Shown piece by piece: positions 7,993 through 17,887 of a stretch of 64,000 nucleotides of DNA. The stretch's first letter is position 1. Each line of letters begins with the position of its first letter. Source of the stretch: Acinetobacter pseudolwoffii (GTDB lineage Bacteria > Pseudomonadota > Gammaproteobacteria > Pseudomonadales > Moraxellaceae); the NCBI RefSeq assembly GCF_002803605.1, contig NZ_PHRG01000003.1, positions 310,001 through 374,000 of the forward strand. The letters are read 5' to 3'. The notes under the pieces were generated by a model. It was given only the letters and a program-made list of their open reading frames with translations, searched no databases and was not told where the DNA came from. The translations under genes were made by a program, and so were the position numbers.

Positions 7993-9489
7993 TTAAACCA
8001 CTTTCTGCTGTCTCGATTCAACATACTTGTAGTGATAACCGCTACGAATAAAATGCTGATTTTTATCCCTAAATGAATGAGCATAATCAGGCCAGACCAA
8101 AGTCAGCTTGCGACTGACCGGGTCCAGATACCAGCTTTTACAGCTTTCCGATAACCAGACACTACCTTGGGAAAGCTGCTGTAGCTCCTGCATATAGCTA
8201 TTTTCAGCTTCTTGATCTGCTTCAAAGACCTGAATCTGTTGCTGCTCAAAAAACTGCAAGGCATCCAGCACCAGATCAAACTGGGTTTCCAGAAAATAAA
8301 GTGCTGAATTATGTCCACTGCCTGTATTTGGCCCATTCAGGATGAACAGGTTTGGAAAGTTGTGTACGGTCGTTGACTGATAACCCTGCATACCACTGGA
8401 CCATTGCTGCTCCAGGCTTAAACCCTGTTTACCTACCACCTTCGCGGCATAAGGTGGACGTGCCGCTTCAAATCCGGTAGCAAATACGATGATATCTGCA
8501 AAAAATTTATTTCCAGCCTGGCTTAATACACCGTCTTTCGTAACTTCTGCCAATGCTGAATCTTCAAGTGTGACATGCGGTTTTAAAAAGGTTGGATAAT
8601 AATCATTAGAAAGCAATAAGCGCTTACAACCAGGTTCATAATTCGGCGTGAGTTTGTGCTGTAATTCAGGATCTGAAATCTGATGTTTTAAGAATTGCAG
8701 GCAGTTTTTCTTGACCCGCTCAAACTGGCTTTTCAGATTACGGCGCTGGGCAAAATTGTATTCATTGCCCCAAAACAAGGAATGTCTTAAGGCTGACATA
8801 CTGTCCGGATCTTTGCGGAAAAGCTGTTTTTCTGACTCAGAATAAGGTCGGTCTGGTCGGGGCAAAATATATGGTGCACTACGTTGCAAGACGGTCAGGT
8901 TTTTTGCTGTTTTGGCAATTTCCGGCACAAGCTGAACGGCTGAAGCCCCTGAACCCACCACAACGACATGCTGGTTCTCCAAACTTATCTGATGATTCCA
9001 GCGTGCTGAATGCATGACCTGGCCTTCAAATTCTTCCAGCCCCGGAATTTGCGGGAGATGCTCATCTGCCAGATGCCCGGTTGCGGTAATTAAGATCTCA
9101 GCCTGATACAGACCTTTAGAGGTGTGAATTTCCCATATTCGTTCTCGTGCATTCCAGCTAGCCTTTTCCAGTTGCGTATGAAAATCAATATGGGGCCGGA
9201 TATTTTCCTGATCACAGCATTGAATTAAATAGCACTGAATTTCTACCCCTTGTGGAAAGACACGCGACCAGTTGGGATTTTTAATAAACGAGAAAGAATA
9301 TAAATGGGAAGGTACATCACAGGCGACTCCGGGATAGGTATTGTCACGCCAAGTGCCGCCCACTTCTGCTGCACGTTCAATGATTTTAAAATCGTGGATG
9401 CCCTGCTGTTTAAGGCGGATTGCCATTCCCAAACCACCAAAACCACTGCCTACAATTAGAATCTTGCTGCGCTGTCCTTGAGCTTGCAT
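7993..9489 (-). CDS. Flavin-containing monooxygenase, type I Baeyer-Villiger class
   Basis: A 498-residue FAD/NADPH oxygenase. FAD motif GSGFGGLG lies at residues 14-21, GGTWRDNTYPGVACD near 44, and the NADPH motif GSGASA at 179-184. The Baeyer-Villiger fingerprint FxGxxxHxxxW is complete at residues 154-164 (F154, G156, H160, W164) but is followed by Asn where Pro or Asp is usual. FATGF lies near 340. Such enzymes insert oxygen next to a ketone, giving an ester or lactone. The alpha/beta hydrolase encoded immediately upstream on the same strand is the natural partner to cleave that ester, and the ligase downstream could activate the acid. The substrate cannot be read from the sequence. An AAGGAG site precedes the ATG. 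Confidence 0.85.
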   Translation of the reverse strand: MQAQGQRSKILIVGSGFGGLGMAIRLKQQGIHDFKIIERAAEVGGTWRDNTYPGVACDVPSHLYSFSFIKNPNWSRVFPQGVEIQCYLIQCCDQENIRPHIDFHTQLEKASWNARERIWEIHTSKGLYQAEILITATGHLADEHLPQIPGLEEFEGQVMHSARWNHQISLENQHVVVVGSGASAVQLVPEIAKTAKNLTVLQRSAPYILPRPDRPYSESEKQLFRKDPDSMSALRHSLFWGNEYNFAQRRNLKSQFERVKKNCLQFLKHQISDPELQHKLTPNYEPGCKRLLLSNDYYPTFLKPHVTLEDSALAEVTKDGVLSQAGNKFFADIIVFATGFEAARPPYAAKVVGKQGLSLEQQWSSGMQGYQSTTVHNFPNLFILNGPNTGSGHNSALYFLETQFDLVLDALQFFEQQQIQVFEADQEAENSYMQELQQLSQGSVWLSESCKSWYLDPVSRKLTLVWPDYAHSFRDKNQHFIRSGYHYKYVESRQQKVV

Positions 9490-9501
9490 TATTTATCTCC
9501 T

Positions 9502-10341
9502 TTAAGGCATATAAGGCTGGATTTTTTGATTCACCGGATATTGTTCTGGATGCTGGCTAAACTGGTTGACCAGTTGCACCACTTCGGCTGGCGCTTCGAT
9601 ATAGAGCGCATGTCCTGAAGAAATTTCGATATAGCGACTGTTCGAAATTGAAGCAAACAGCAATTTTGCTTGGGCTACAGGCACCATGCGGTCTTCACGG
9701 CAAGCCACAATCAACGTCTCTGCATGAATCTCAGGCAAGATCGATGTAATATCAATGTGATAATTCAGTTCACGCTGTTTGGCTGCATCTAGTGAAGGTT
9801 TAACAAAGCGTGCCAGATCCAACACCTGCTGTTCGCTACGTGCAGACAGATAATCATCGCTATACAGGCAATAATTGACAAAATGAGGCAAGGCCGCAGA
9901 TTGTTCAGTAAATAATTGCTGCCAAATGACGGTACGCAATTGTTGCACCGAGCTGGTCTTGGCCCAACCCGCTAACAGGATCAAACGCGCTACGCGCTGC
10001 TTTAAACTGGCTGCTACTTGTGCAGCAATCACGGCACCGAGTGAATAGCCGACCACTGTAATGGTTTCATCTTCTGCAACTGCATGCTGAATCAATGCTT
10101 CAACCTGTTGGCTAAAATCAGTCACCTTTAGATCAGCTTTATTCGGGGTATGCAAATCAATGGATAAAACCCGCTGATGAATACCAAGCATCGGAAAAAT
10201 ATAGCTGAAATGCTTGTCGGTATTTCCACCGGTACCATGAATCAGAATAATAGTGGGAAATGCAGAACGCTGTCCGACTTCATGAAAATTAAGTTGCCGA
10301 TCAGCATAAGGACACTGTCGAGTAATCATGTCTAAATCCAT
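9502..10341 (-). CDS. Alpha/beta-fold hydrolase
   Basis: A 279-residue serine hydrolase. The oxyanion loop HGTGGN is at 35-40, the nucleophile elbow GYSLG places Ser at residue 100, the acid is probably Asp in CREDRMVP near 225, and the His is in SSGHALYIEAP near 250. No signal peptide is seen, so it is cytoplasmic. It sits 12 bp before the Baeyer-Villiger-type gene and is probably co-transcribed. A role in splitting an ester or lactone made by that oxygenase is an inference from this pairing. The start is supported by an AGGAG 6 nt upstream of the first ATG; a second in-frame ATG four codons later lacks such a site. Confidence 0.8.
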   Translation of the reverse strand: MDLDMITRQCPYADRQLNFHEVGQRSAFPTIILIHGTGGNTDKHFSYIFPMLGIHQRVLSIDLHTPNKADLKVTDFSQQVEALIQHAVAEDETITVVGYSLGAVIAAQVAASLKQRVARLILLAGWAKTSSVQQLRTVIWQQLFTEQSAALPHFVNYCLYSDDYLSARSEQQVLDLARFVKPSLDAAKQRELNYHIDITSILPEIHAETLIVACREDRMVPVAQAKLLFASISNSRYIEISSGHALYIEAPAEVVQLVNQFSQHPEQYPVNQKIQPYMP

Positions 10342-10437
10342 ATAGACTCCTGATCTTGTTGTTTTATGGTTTATTCAATACCAAAGAATAACTCTCAATA
10401 TTTGAATGGGATTAGGATGCAAAAATTATTAAAAAAA

Positions 10438-10463
10438 GACCCACGACACGTGTATCGTGGGTC
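10438..10463 (-). terminator. Intrinsic terminator after the acyl-CoA dehydrogenase gene
   Basis: A 9-bp GC-rich stem GACCCACGA/TCGTGGGTC with an 8-nt loop is followed on the minus strand by seven T residues. It lies just after the stop codon at 10471. Confidence 0.9.
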
Positions 10464-10470
10464 AAAAGCT

Positions 10471-12273
10471 TTAATCGAATTTGAACTCTTCAGGTTCAAG
10501 TAAAAACAGGCTTTCGCCACCAACTAGAATATTGGCAGTATGTGTCGCGGTTCTTGGTAAAATCCGAGCAAAGAAGAATTGTGCAGTTTTGATCTTGGCT
10601 GCATAGAAGGGATCAGTATTGCCTTCTTCAATTTTCTGCTGCGCAGTAATTGCCATTTTCAGCCACAGATAAGCGGACACGACATAACCAGAGAAATATA
10701 GGTAGTCAACTGATGCTGCCCCAATTTCATTGGCAGACTGTTGAGCCTGTGCCTTAATGGTTCTGGTTAATTCCAGCCATTGTTCAGTCAACTGGCTGAC
10801 TTGTGTAACTTGCTGGCTAAACTGGACATGTTGTTGTTGCTCTTTTACAAAGCCCTGAATTTCATCGGTTAATGCGGTCAGCAGACCCAGTTTTGAACCT
10901 AGAACTTTACGCGCCAGTAAATCGATAGACTGAATTTCAGTGGTTCCTTCATAGAGGCTGGCAATACGTGCATCACGGGCAATCTGTTCCATGCCATGTT
11001 CAGCTATATAACCGTGACCACCGAAAATCTGCATACCATGTTTAGCCGCTTCTATGCCAGTTTCAGTCATTAATGCTTTGGCAATTGGGGTTAATAATGC
11101 CAGACGGTCTTCAGCTGCTTTCTTTTCTTCCGGGCTGTCAGTGGCTTCAGCAATATCGGCATAGGTCGCCAGATAATATGCAAGTGCACGTGAACCTTCT
11201 GCAAACACCTTTTGAGTCAGAAGCATGTTACGTACTGCCGGATGTACGATAATCGGATCTGCAGGCTGGCCTGGCGCTTTTGCACCTTCAAGTGAACGCA
11301 TCGCCAGACGGTCTTTGGCATAAGCCAATGCCCCCTGATAAGAAGATTCTGCTGCTGCCAAGCCTTGAATGGCTGTACCAATACGCGCCGAGTTCATAAA
11401 GGTAAACATGCAGTTCAGGCCGCGGTTTTCAGGCCCGATCAGAAAACCTTTGGCATTGTCAAAATTCAGTACACAAGTCGCATTCCCGTGAATCCCCATT
11501 TTGTGTTCAAGCGCGCTGCAGACCACGCCATTACGCGAAGCCACATTGCCCGCTTCATCCAAATTGTATTTCGGCACGATAAACAGCGAAATACCTTTGG
11601 TACCGGCAGGCGCATCGGGTAAACGTGCCAGTACGATATGCACAATATTTTCAGCCAGGTCATGTTCACCGGCAGATATAAAGATTTTCTCACCGCTGAT
11701 GCTATAACTGCCATCTTCATTTGGCACTGCTTTGGTACGGATTAATCCCAGATCTGAACCAGCATGCGATTCGGTTAAACACATGGTTCCAGTCCAGCGG
11801 CCGGCAATTAAAGGCACCAGAAATTTCTGTTTTTGCTCATCGCTTCCGTGGTGTTCCAGAGTGCGCATAGCACCGTGTGATAGGCCCGGATACATGCCCC
11901 AAGACCAGTTGGTCGCGGTAATAATTTCTGAAATCGCGATACGGTATAAAGTCGGGAAGCCTTGGCCGCCATATTTTTCATCACCGGTTAATGAGGTAAA
12001 GCCAAGTTCCACATATTTATCATAAGCCGCTTTAAAACCATCTGGTGTGGTTACCACGCCATCTTGTAAACGGCAACCCTGCTGATCGCCTGTGGCATTA
12101 ATCGGTAGCAGTTCGTTTTGGCAAAAATCGGCAGCGACTTCCAGATATTGCTCCATAATATCCATCGATACTTTGTCTGCGAACCTGGTATAGCCCTGAT
12201 ATTTCTGTTCCACATTGAGCAGGTCTTTCAGCACAAACGTCATGTCTTTTAATGGCGCAATATAATTTCTCAT
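10471..12273 (-). CDS. Acyl-CoA dehydrogenase with extra C-terminal domain (DmdC-type subfamily)
   Basis: A 600-residue flavoprotein, longer than the ~385-residue classical acyl-CoA dehydrogenases. It has the FAD-site motif CLTESHAGSDLG, the strand YSISGEKIFISAGEHD, and the catalytic base region SLYEGTTEIQ with Glu present, followed by about 140 residues of the C-terminal domain seen in the 3-methylmercaptopropionyl-CoA dehydrogenase subfamily. It would introduce a double bond into an acyl-CoA and pass electrons to ETF. It has its own terminator and an operator-like palindrome 49 bp upstream, so it may be a single-gene unit. An AAGGGA precedes the ATG. Confidence 0.85.
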   Translation of the reverse strand: MRNYIAPLKDMTFVLKDLLNVEQKYQGYTRFADKVSMDIMEQYLEVAADFCQNELLPINATGDQQGCRLQDGVVTTPDGFKAAYDKYVELGFTSLTGDEKYGGQGFPTLYRIAISEIITATNWSWGMYPGLSHGAMRTLEHHGSDEQKQKFLVPLIAGRWTGTMCLTESHAGSDLGLIRTKAVPNEDGSYSISGEKIFISAGEHDLAENIVHIVLARLPDAPAGTKGISLFIVPKYNLDEAGNVASRNGVVCSALEHKMGIHGNATCVLNFDNAKGFLIGPENRGLNCMFTFMNSARIGTAIQGLAAAESSYQGALAYAKDRLAMRSLEGAKAPGQPADPIIVHPAVRNMLLTQKVFAEGSRALAYYLATYADIAEATDSPEEKKAAEDRLALLTPIAKALMTETGIEAAKHGMQIFGGHGYIAEHGMEQIARDARIASLYEGTTEIQSIDLLARKVLGSKLGLLTALTDEIQGFVKEQQQHVQFSQQVTQVSQLTEQWLELTRTIKAQAQQSANEIGAASVDYLYFSGYVVSAYLWLKMAITAQQKIEEGNTDPFYAAKIKTAQFFFARILPRTATHTANILVGGESLFLLEPEEFKFD

Positions 12274-12321
12274 CGTAATTCCCTTGCATGAGTTTTTAAT
12301 TTGTATATTTATGACTTAAAA

Positions 12322-12338
12322 TTTCATAATACGAAATT
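12322..12338. promoter_or_regulatory. Candidate IclR-type operator, site 2
   Basis: TTTCATAATACGAAATT is one of the best copies of the shared palindrome and lies 49 bp upstream of the 600-residue acyl-CoA dehydrogenase gene. Confidence 0.6.
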
Positions 12339-12428
12339 ATGTTTTAAATCCAATATAATATAAGTCCCAGTATAAAATCTAGTCATTCTGTGAAATTTCC
12401 TATTTAAAAAATAAAAATATTCAACATG

Positions 12429-12460
12429 AAAAAAAGCCATTCATGCTTGAATGGCTTTTT
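12429..12460 (-). terminator. Intrinsic terminator after the nitronate-monooxygenase-like gene
   Basis: The stem AGCCATTCA/TGAATGGCT with loop TGCT is flanked by A- and T-runs. It can end the leftward transcript from the gene stopping at 12485. Confidence 0.88.
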
Positions 12461-12484
12461 ATTGAGTGATAACGCTTAGATGAT

Positions 12485-14265
<1,781 letters not shown>

Positions 14266-14300
14266 TCGCAATCTCCTTATTTTTATCTGTATCCCTACAA

Positions 14301-15224
14301 TTAATAACCTTTGTTGACATCTACCTGATGACACAACTCCAGACCCTGCTTGAAACGGCGGTCATTCTCCAGAATCTGTTCCACCACTACCGACATCGGC
14401 GCATGTGAGGCCACATGTGGGGTTACGATAATTTTTTCATGCTGCCAGAATGGATGCTCGGCAGGCAGTGGCTCCTGTTCAAACACATCGACAATTGCAC
14501 CTCGTAGATGACCTGAATCCAGCACCTTCAATAAATCCTGTTCGATTAAATGCTGGCCTCTCCCGACCTGAATGAGAGCTGCCTGTTCAGGGAGTTGCTG
14601 GAATAATTCAGTAGATAGAATGCCGGTATTCTCTTCTGTAAGTGGCAACAGGTTAATCAGGATCTGGCTTTGAGCCAGGAAATCGGACAACTGTTCTGAA
14701 CCGACATAGCTTTTAACCTGTTTAATCTCTTTCGGGGAATTGGCCCAGCCCGAGACCTGATAGCCCATGTCGGCAAAACGTTCTGCTACATAAGCCCCCA
14801 TATGCCCAAGGCCCATAATTCCGATCTGGATATGCTGGCTATAACTCTGACGATACTGCTTCCATAGCTGCTGCTTTTGTTGCTGAATCATGCGGTCAAA
14901 ATAACGCTGAAAATACAGCACACCCCAAAGCAGATAATCAAACATGCCTTTTTGATGATGCGGATCGAGTACCCGGCACACGGCTTGATCCGGTCGTATC
15001 TCATTCAAGTTTAAATGCTCGACCCCGGCCGCAATCGAATGGATCAGGCCAAGTTTTGGAAGCTGCTGCAATTTCTCCAGATCTGGAAACCAGCAGGCGG
15101 CCGTGGTCGCCTGCTCTGCTTCCGGGCTGTCCACTGTACAAAAACTGTCCTCAGGGGCATATTTCTGAAAAGACTTGACCAGAATGGCTTCAATGTTCGG
15201 CACAGTACTGGAAATCACAATCAT
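14301..15224 (-). CDS. D-isomer-specific 2-hydroxyacid dehydrogenase (GhrA-like)
   Basis: A 307-residue NAD(P)-dependent dehydrogenase. The Rossmann motif GLGHMGAYVAERF is near residue 138, LINLLPLTEENTG near 195, VGRGQHLIEQDLL near 222, and the catalytic His is in TPHVASHA near 275. It resembles glyoxylate/hydroxypyruvate reductase A. It would interconvert a 2-keto and a 2-hydroxy acid. Its ATG overlaps the stop of the class II aldolase-like gene (ATGA), so the two are translationally coupled and probably act in the same route, for example reducing or oxidising a small fragment released by the aldolase-like enzyme. Confidence 0.85.
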   Translation of the reverse strand: MIVISSTVPNIEAILVKSFQKYAPEDSFCTVDSPEAEQATTAACWFPDLEKLQQLPKLGLIHSIAAGVEHLNLNEIRPDQAVCRVLDPHHQKGMFDYLLWGVLYFQRYFDRMIQQQKQQLWKQYRQSYSQHIQIGIMGLGHMGAYVAERFADMGYQVSGWANSPKEIKQVKSYVGSEQLSDFLAQSQILINLLPLTEENTGILSTELFQQLPEQAALIQVGRGQHLIEQDLLKVLDSGHLRGAIVDVFEQEPLPAEHPFWQHEKIIVTPHVASHAPMSVVVEQILENDRRFKQGLELCHQVDVNKGY

Positions 15225-15976
15225 GATGCATACTCCGTATATTGATGCTCAATCAGGGATAAAGCAGCCTGCCAGGCACGCTGTAAAATCGGTTCTACCA
15301 ACGGACTGGCGAACTGTTTGGCGGTTTTAATCCGCACGTCTTCACTTGGATAATGTAATTCAGCACCGCCACTTAAAGCCTTGACCTGTGCCTGACAGGC
15401 GCGCTCCAGAAAATAAATTTCATGAAAAGCCCGTGCAATGGTTTCGCCAGCCGTTAATAGGCCATGATTACGTAAAATCATGGCACGATGACCAGCTAAA
15501 TCCTCAATCAGGCGTTCCTGCTCATCTGTTGACAGTGCCACGCCTTCATACTCGTGATAGGCCAACTGCTGATAAAATTTCAGCGCATGCTGGGAAATTG
15601 GCAGAAGTCCATGTTTCTGGGCAGAAACGGCTATCCCATCTGCGGTATGTGTATGAATGACGCAATTCAGATGAGGATATGCTTCGTGAATTGCGGAGTG
15701 GATCACGAAGCCAGCCATATTCACCGGCTTGTCCTGTTCATAGCTTTCTACGACCTGTCCTGCATGATTGATCTTGACCAGCGTTGAGGCACGCATTTTT
15801 TCAAAAGCGACGCCATACTGATTAATCAGAAAGCAGTCTGGCTGATCGGGCACTCTTAAACTGATATGGGTATCAATCAGGTCGGTCATCCGGTAATGCG
15901 CAATAATGCGATAAAGCGCTGCAAGCTCACAACGTGCCTGCCATTCAGCATCTGTAACCAGAGTTTTTATTGTCAT
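15221..15976 (-). CDS. Class II aldolase/adducin family protein
   Basis: A 251-residue zinc-type aldolase/adducin fold. Metal-binding His residues are visible in VIHTHTADG near residue 108 and in LRNHGLL near 168, with a further His in FHEIYFLE. The family includes fuculose-phosphate aldolases and decarboxylases; many non-sugar members are uncharacterised. It is the first gene of the leftward run and overlaps the next gene by four bases. AGGATGG precedes its ATG. It shares its promoter region, with one palindromic site, with the divergent thioesterase gene. Confidence 0.82.
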   Translation of the reverse strand: MTIKTLVTDAEWQARCELAALYRIIAHYRMTDLIDTHISLRVPDQPDCFLINQYGVAFEKMRASTLVKINHAGQVVESYEQDKPVNMAGFVIHSAIHEAYPHLNCVIHTHTADGIAVSAQKHGLLPISQHALKFYQQLAYHEYEGVALSTDEQERLIEDLAGHRAMILRNHGLLTAGETIARAFHEIYFLERACQAQVKALSGGAELHYPSEDVRIKTAKQFASPLVEPILQRAWQAALSLIEHQYTEYAS

Positions 15977-16049
15977 GATTCCATCCTGGAAAAATATAGC
16001 ATTTTGATCACTATCTGTTATATCATAATTTTAGAAAAACAGAATATTA

Positions 16050-16066
16050 TTTCATAAGGCGAAATA
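16050..16066. promoter_or_regulatory. Candidate IclR-type operator, site 3
   Basis: TTTCATAAGGCGAAATA lies between the divergent aldolase-like and thioesterase genes, 21 bp before the thioesterase ATG, where it could control both. Confidence 0.5.
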
Positions 16067-16086
16067 AATCATTACAAGGAGTTGCT

Positions 16087-16524
16087 ATGCCAACATCACA
16101 ATTAAACGGACTTGAATATCTCACTGCCATCAAGAATGGGGAAATTTCCAGTTCAGCCATGAGTGAAATTATTCCCATGCGTCTAACGTTGGTGCGTGAG
16201 AACTATGTGGAATATGAAGTACGCCCCGATCAGCGCCATTACAATTTACAAGGTGGGATTCATGGCGGTTTTTGTGCAACGGTTTTAGACAGTGCGACCG
16301 GTGCTGCCGTGCATACGACGGTTGATGCCGGGGTAAGTTTTTCGACCATCGATCTGAATGTGAAAATGCTGAAAGCCATGAAAAGTGGTGAAACCTATAC
16401 TGCCATTGGTGAAGTCATCCGGATCGGACGTAATGTACTCACTTCAGAAGGCCGGATTGTCGATAAAGAAGGTAAAGTTTATGCCTTTGGTTCAGCGACT
16501 TTATTGGTGACTGGACGCAAATAG
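16087..16524 (+). CDS. PaaI-family hotdog thioesterase
   Basis: A 145-residue single hotdog domain. The helix motif GGIHGGFCATVLDSATGAA (about residues 56-74) carries the HGG turn and the Asp typical of PaaI-type acyl-CoA thioesterases. It would release free acid from dead-end CoA thioesters and so recycle CoA when the catabolic routes stall. AAGGAG lies 7 nt before the ATG. It is the only rightward gene in this part and is followed by its own terminator. Confidence 0.85.
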   Translation: MPTSQLNGLEYLTAIKNGEISSSAMSEIIPMRLTLVRENYVEYEVRPDQRHYNLQGGIHGGFCATVLDSATGAAVHTTVDAGVSFSTIDLNVKMLKAMKSGETYTAIGEVIRIGRNVLTSEGRIVDKEGKVYAFGSATLLVTGRK

Positions 16525-16545
16525 TCTTTGAACTGATTTAAACAT

Positions 16546-16570
16546 TCCCTGCATGTGCAGGGATTTTTAT
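16546..16570 (+). terminator. Intrinsic terminator after the thioesterase gene
   Basis: TCCCTGCA-TG-TGCAGGGA followed by TTTTTAT, 22 bp after the thioesterase stop codon. Confidence 0.9.
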
Positions 16571-16595
16571 TTCTCTATCTATATAAATAGCGCAA

Positions 16596-16630
16596 TAAAA
16601 AATGCCATGCATATCATCTATACATGGCAT
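16596..16630 (-). terminator. Intrinsic terminator after the thiolase gene
   Basis: ATGCCATG/CATGGCAT (13-nt loop) is followed on the minus strand by a T-run. It lies 20 bp after the thiolase stop. Confidence 0.85.
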
Positions 16631-16650
16631 GAAGGTGATAACTCAAGCGG

Positions 16651-17862
16651 TTAAGCTGCTTCAGGGTTTTCAATCACCATTGCCAAGCCTTGACCCAGAC
16701 CAATACACAGGCTGATCACGGCATATTTTTTACCGGTACGCTGTAACTGACGCGCAACGGTTAAAGCCAAACGCGCACCCGAACAGCCCAGTGGATGGCC
16801 AATCGCAATTCCGCCACCATTTGGGTTGACACGCGGATCATCAAAAGCAACATCCAGACCTTTCAGGCAAGACAATACCTGACTGGCAAATGCTTCATTG
16901 ATCTCGATAATGTCCATATCGTCCAGCGTTAAGCCTGCACGTTTTACGGCTTTTTTGATTGCTTCAATTGGACCTGCACCCATGATGCGTGGCTCAATCC
17001 CAGCCGCGGCTGAAGACAGGATCCGCGCCAGAGGTTTTAAGCCGTACTGTTCCTGAACTTTTTCACTGCCGATCATCAGTGCTGCAGCGCCGTCATTGAT
17101 ACCTGATGCATTCCCCGCAGTCACCACCCCACCTTCAAATAGCGGTTTTAACTTGGATAATGCTTCAAATGTTGAAGAAGCACGTGGATGCTCATCTTCA
17201 GTGACCTGTTTAGGCGGCAATTTTCGTCCTTGAGAAACTTCAATTGGAGTAATTTCACCTGCAAAGAAACCTGCTTCTTTTGCTGCCTGATATTTTGCCT
17301 GTGATGCAGCGGCGAAAGTATCTGCCTGTTCACGTGAAATACCAAATTCTTCAGCCACATTATCACCAGTTTCCGGCATGCTGTGTGCGCCAAACTGTTC
17401 AGTGAATTTACGGTTCGGAAAACGGGTACCAATGGTCGTATCATAAATTTTGGCCTCACGTGAATACGCGCTTTCTGCTTTACCCATCACAAAAGGCGCA
17501 CGTGACATGCTTTCTACACCACCGGCAATATACAGCTCACCTTCGCCTGCGGTAATCGCGCGCGCCGAATCAATCACTGCCCCTAGACCCGAAGCACATA
17601 GACGGTTGATGGTCTGTCCGGGCACAGTGACCGGCATACCGGCTAACAATGCTGCAAAACGTGCCACATTACGGCTATCTTCACCGGCCTGATTGGTGCT
17701 GCCAAAGATGACATCTTCTACATCTGCTGCCGGAATACCGGTTTTTTCCAGCAGATTTCTAATTACGGTTGCTGCCAGATCATCTGGACGGACACTTGCC
17801 AGACTTCCTGCATGGCGACCAATTGGTGAACGTAACCCATCATAGATATATGCATTTAACAT
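16651..17862 (-). CDS. 3-oxoadipyl-CoA thiolase-type acetyl-CoA acyltransferase (PaaJ/PcaF/DcaF-like)
   Basis: A 403-residue thiolase. The nucleophile Cys lies in NRLCASGLGAV near residue 90, the GNASGINDGAAAL loop is near 255, the active-site His is in AIGHPLGCSGAR near 358, and the second Cys is in SLCIGLGQGLA near 388. It cleaves a 3-oxoacyl-CoA with CoA to acetyl-CoA and a shortened acyl-CoA. The sequence is closest in feel to the dicarboxylate (3-oxoadipyl) branch. It is the third gene of the tight leftward operon hydratase, dehydrogenase, thiolase, which matches the core of the Acinetobacter dca and paa beta-oxidation sets. Confidence 0.88.
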   Translation of the reverse strand: MLNAYIYDGLRSPIGRHAGSLASVRPDDLAATVIRNLLEKTGIPAADVEDVIFGSTNQAGEDSRNVARFAALLAGMPVTVPGQTINRLCASGLGAVIDSARAITAGEGELYIAGGVESMSRAPFVMGKAESAYSREAKIYDTTIGTRFPNRKFTEQFGAHSMPETGDNVAEEFGISREQADTFAAASQAKYQAAKEAGFFAGEITPIEVSQGRKLPPKQVTEDEHPRASSTFEALSKLKPLFEGGVVTAGNASGINDGAAALMIGSEKVQEQYGLKPLARILSSAAAGIEPRIMGAGPIEAIKKAVKRAGLTLDDMDIIEINEAFASQVLSCLKGLDVAFDDPRVNPNGGGIAIGHPLGCSGARLALTVARQLQRTGKKYAVISLCIGLGQGLAMVIENPEAA

Positions 17863-17887
17863 GAATGTTATTCCTTTAACTTTTTAA

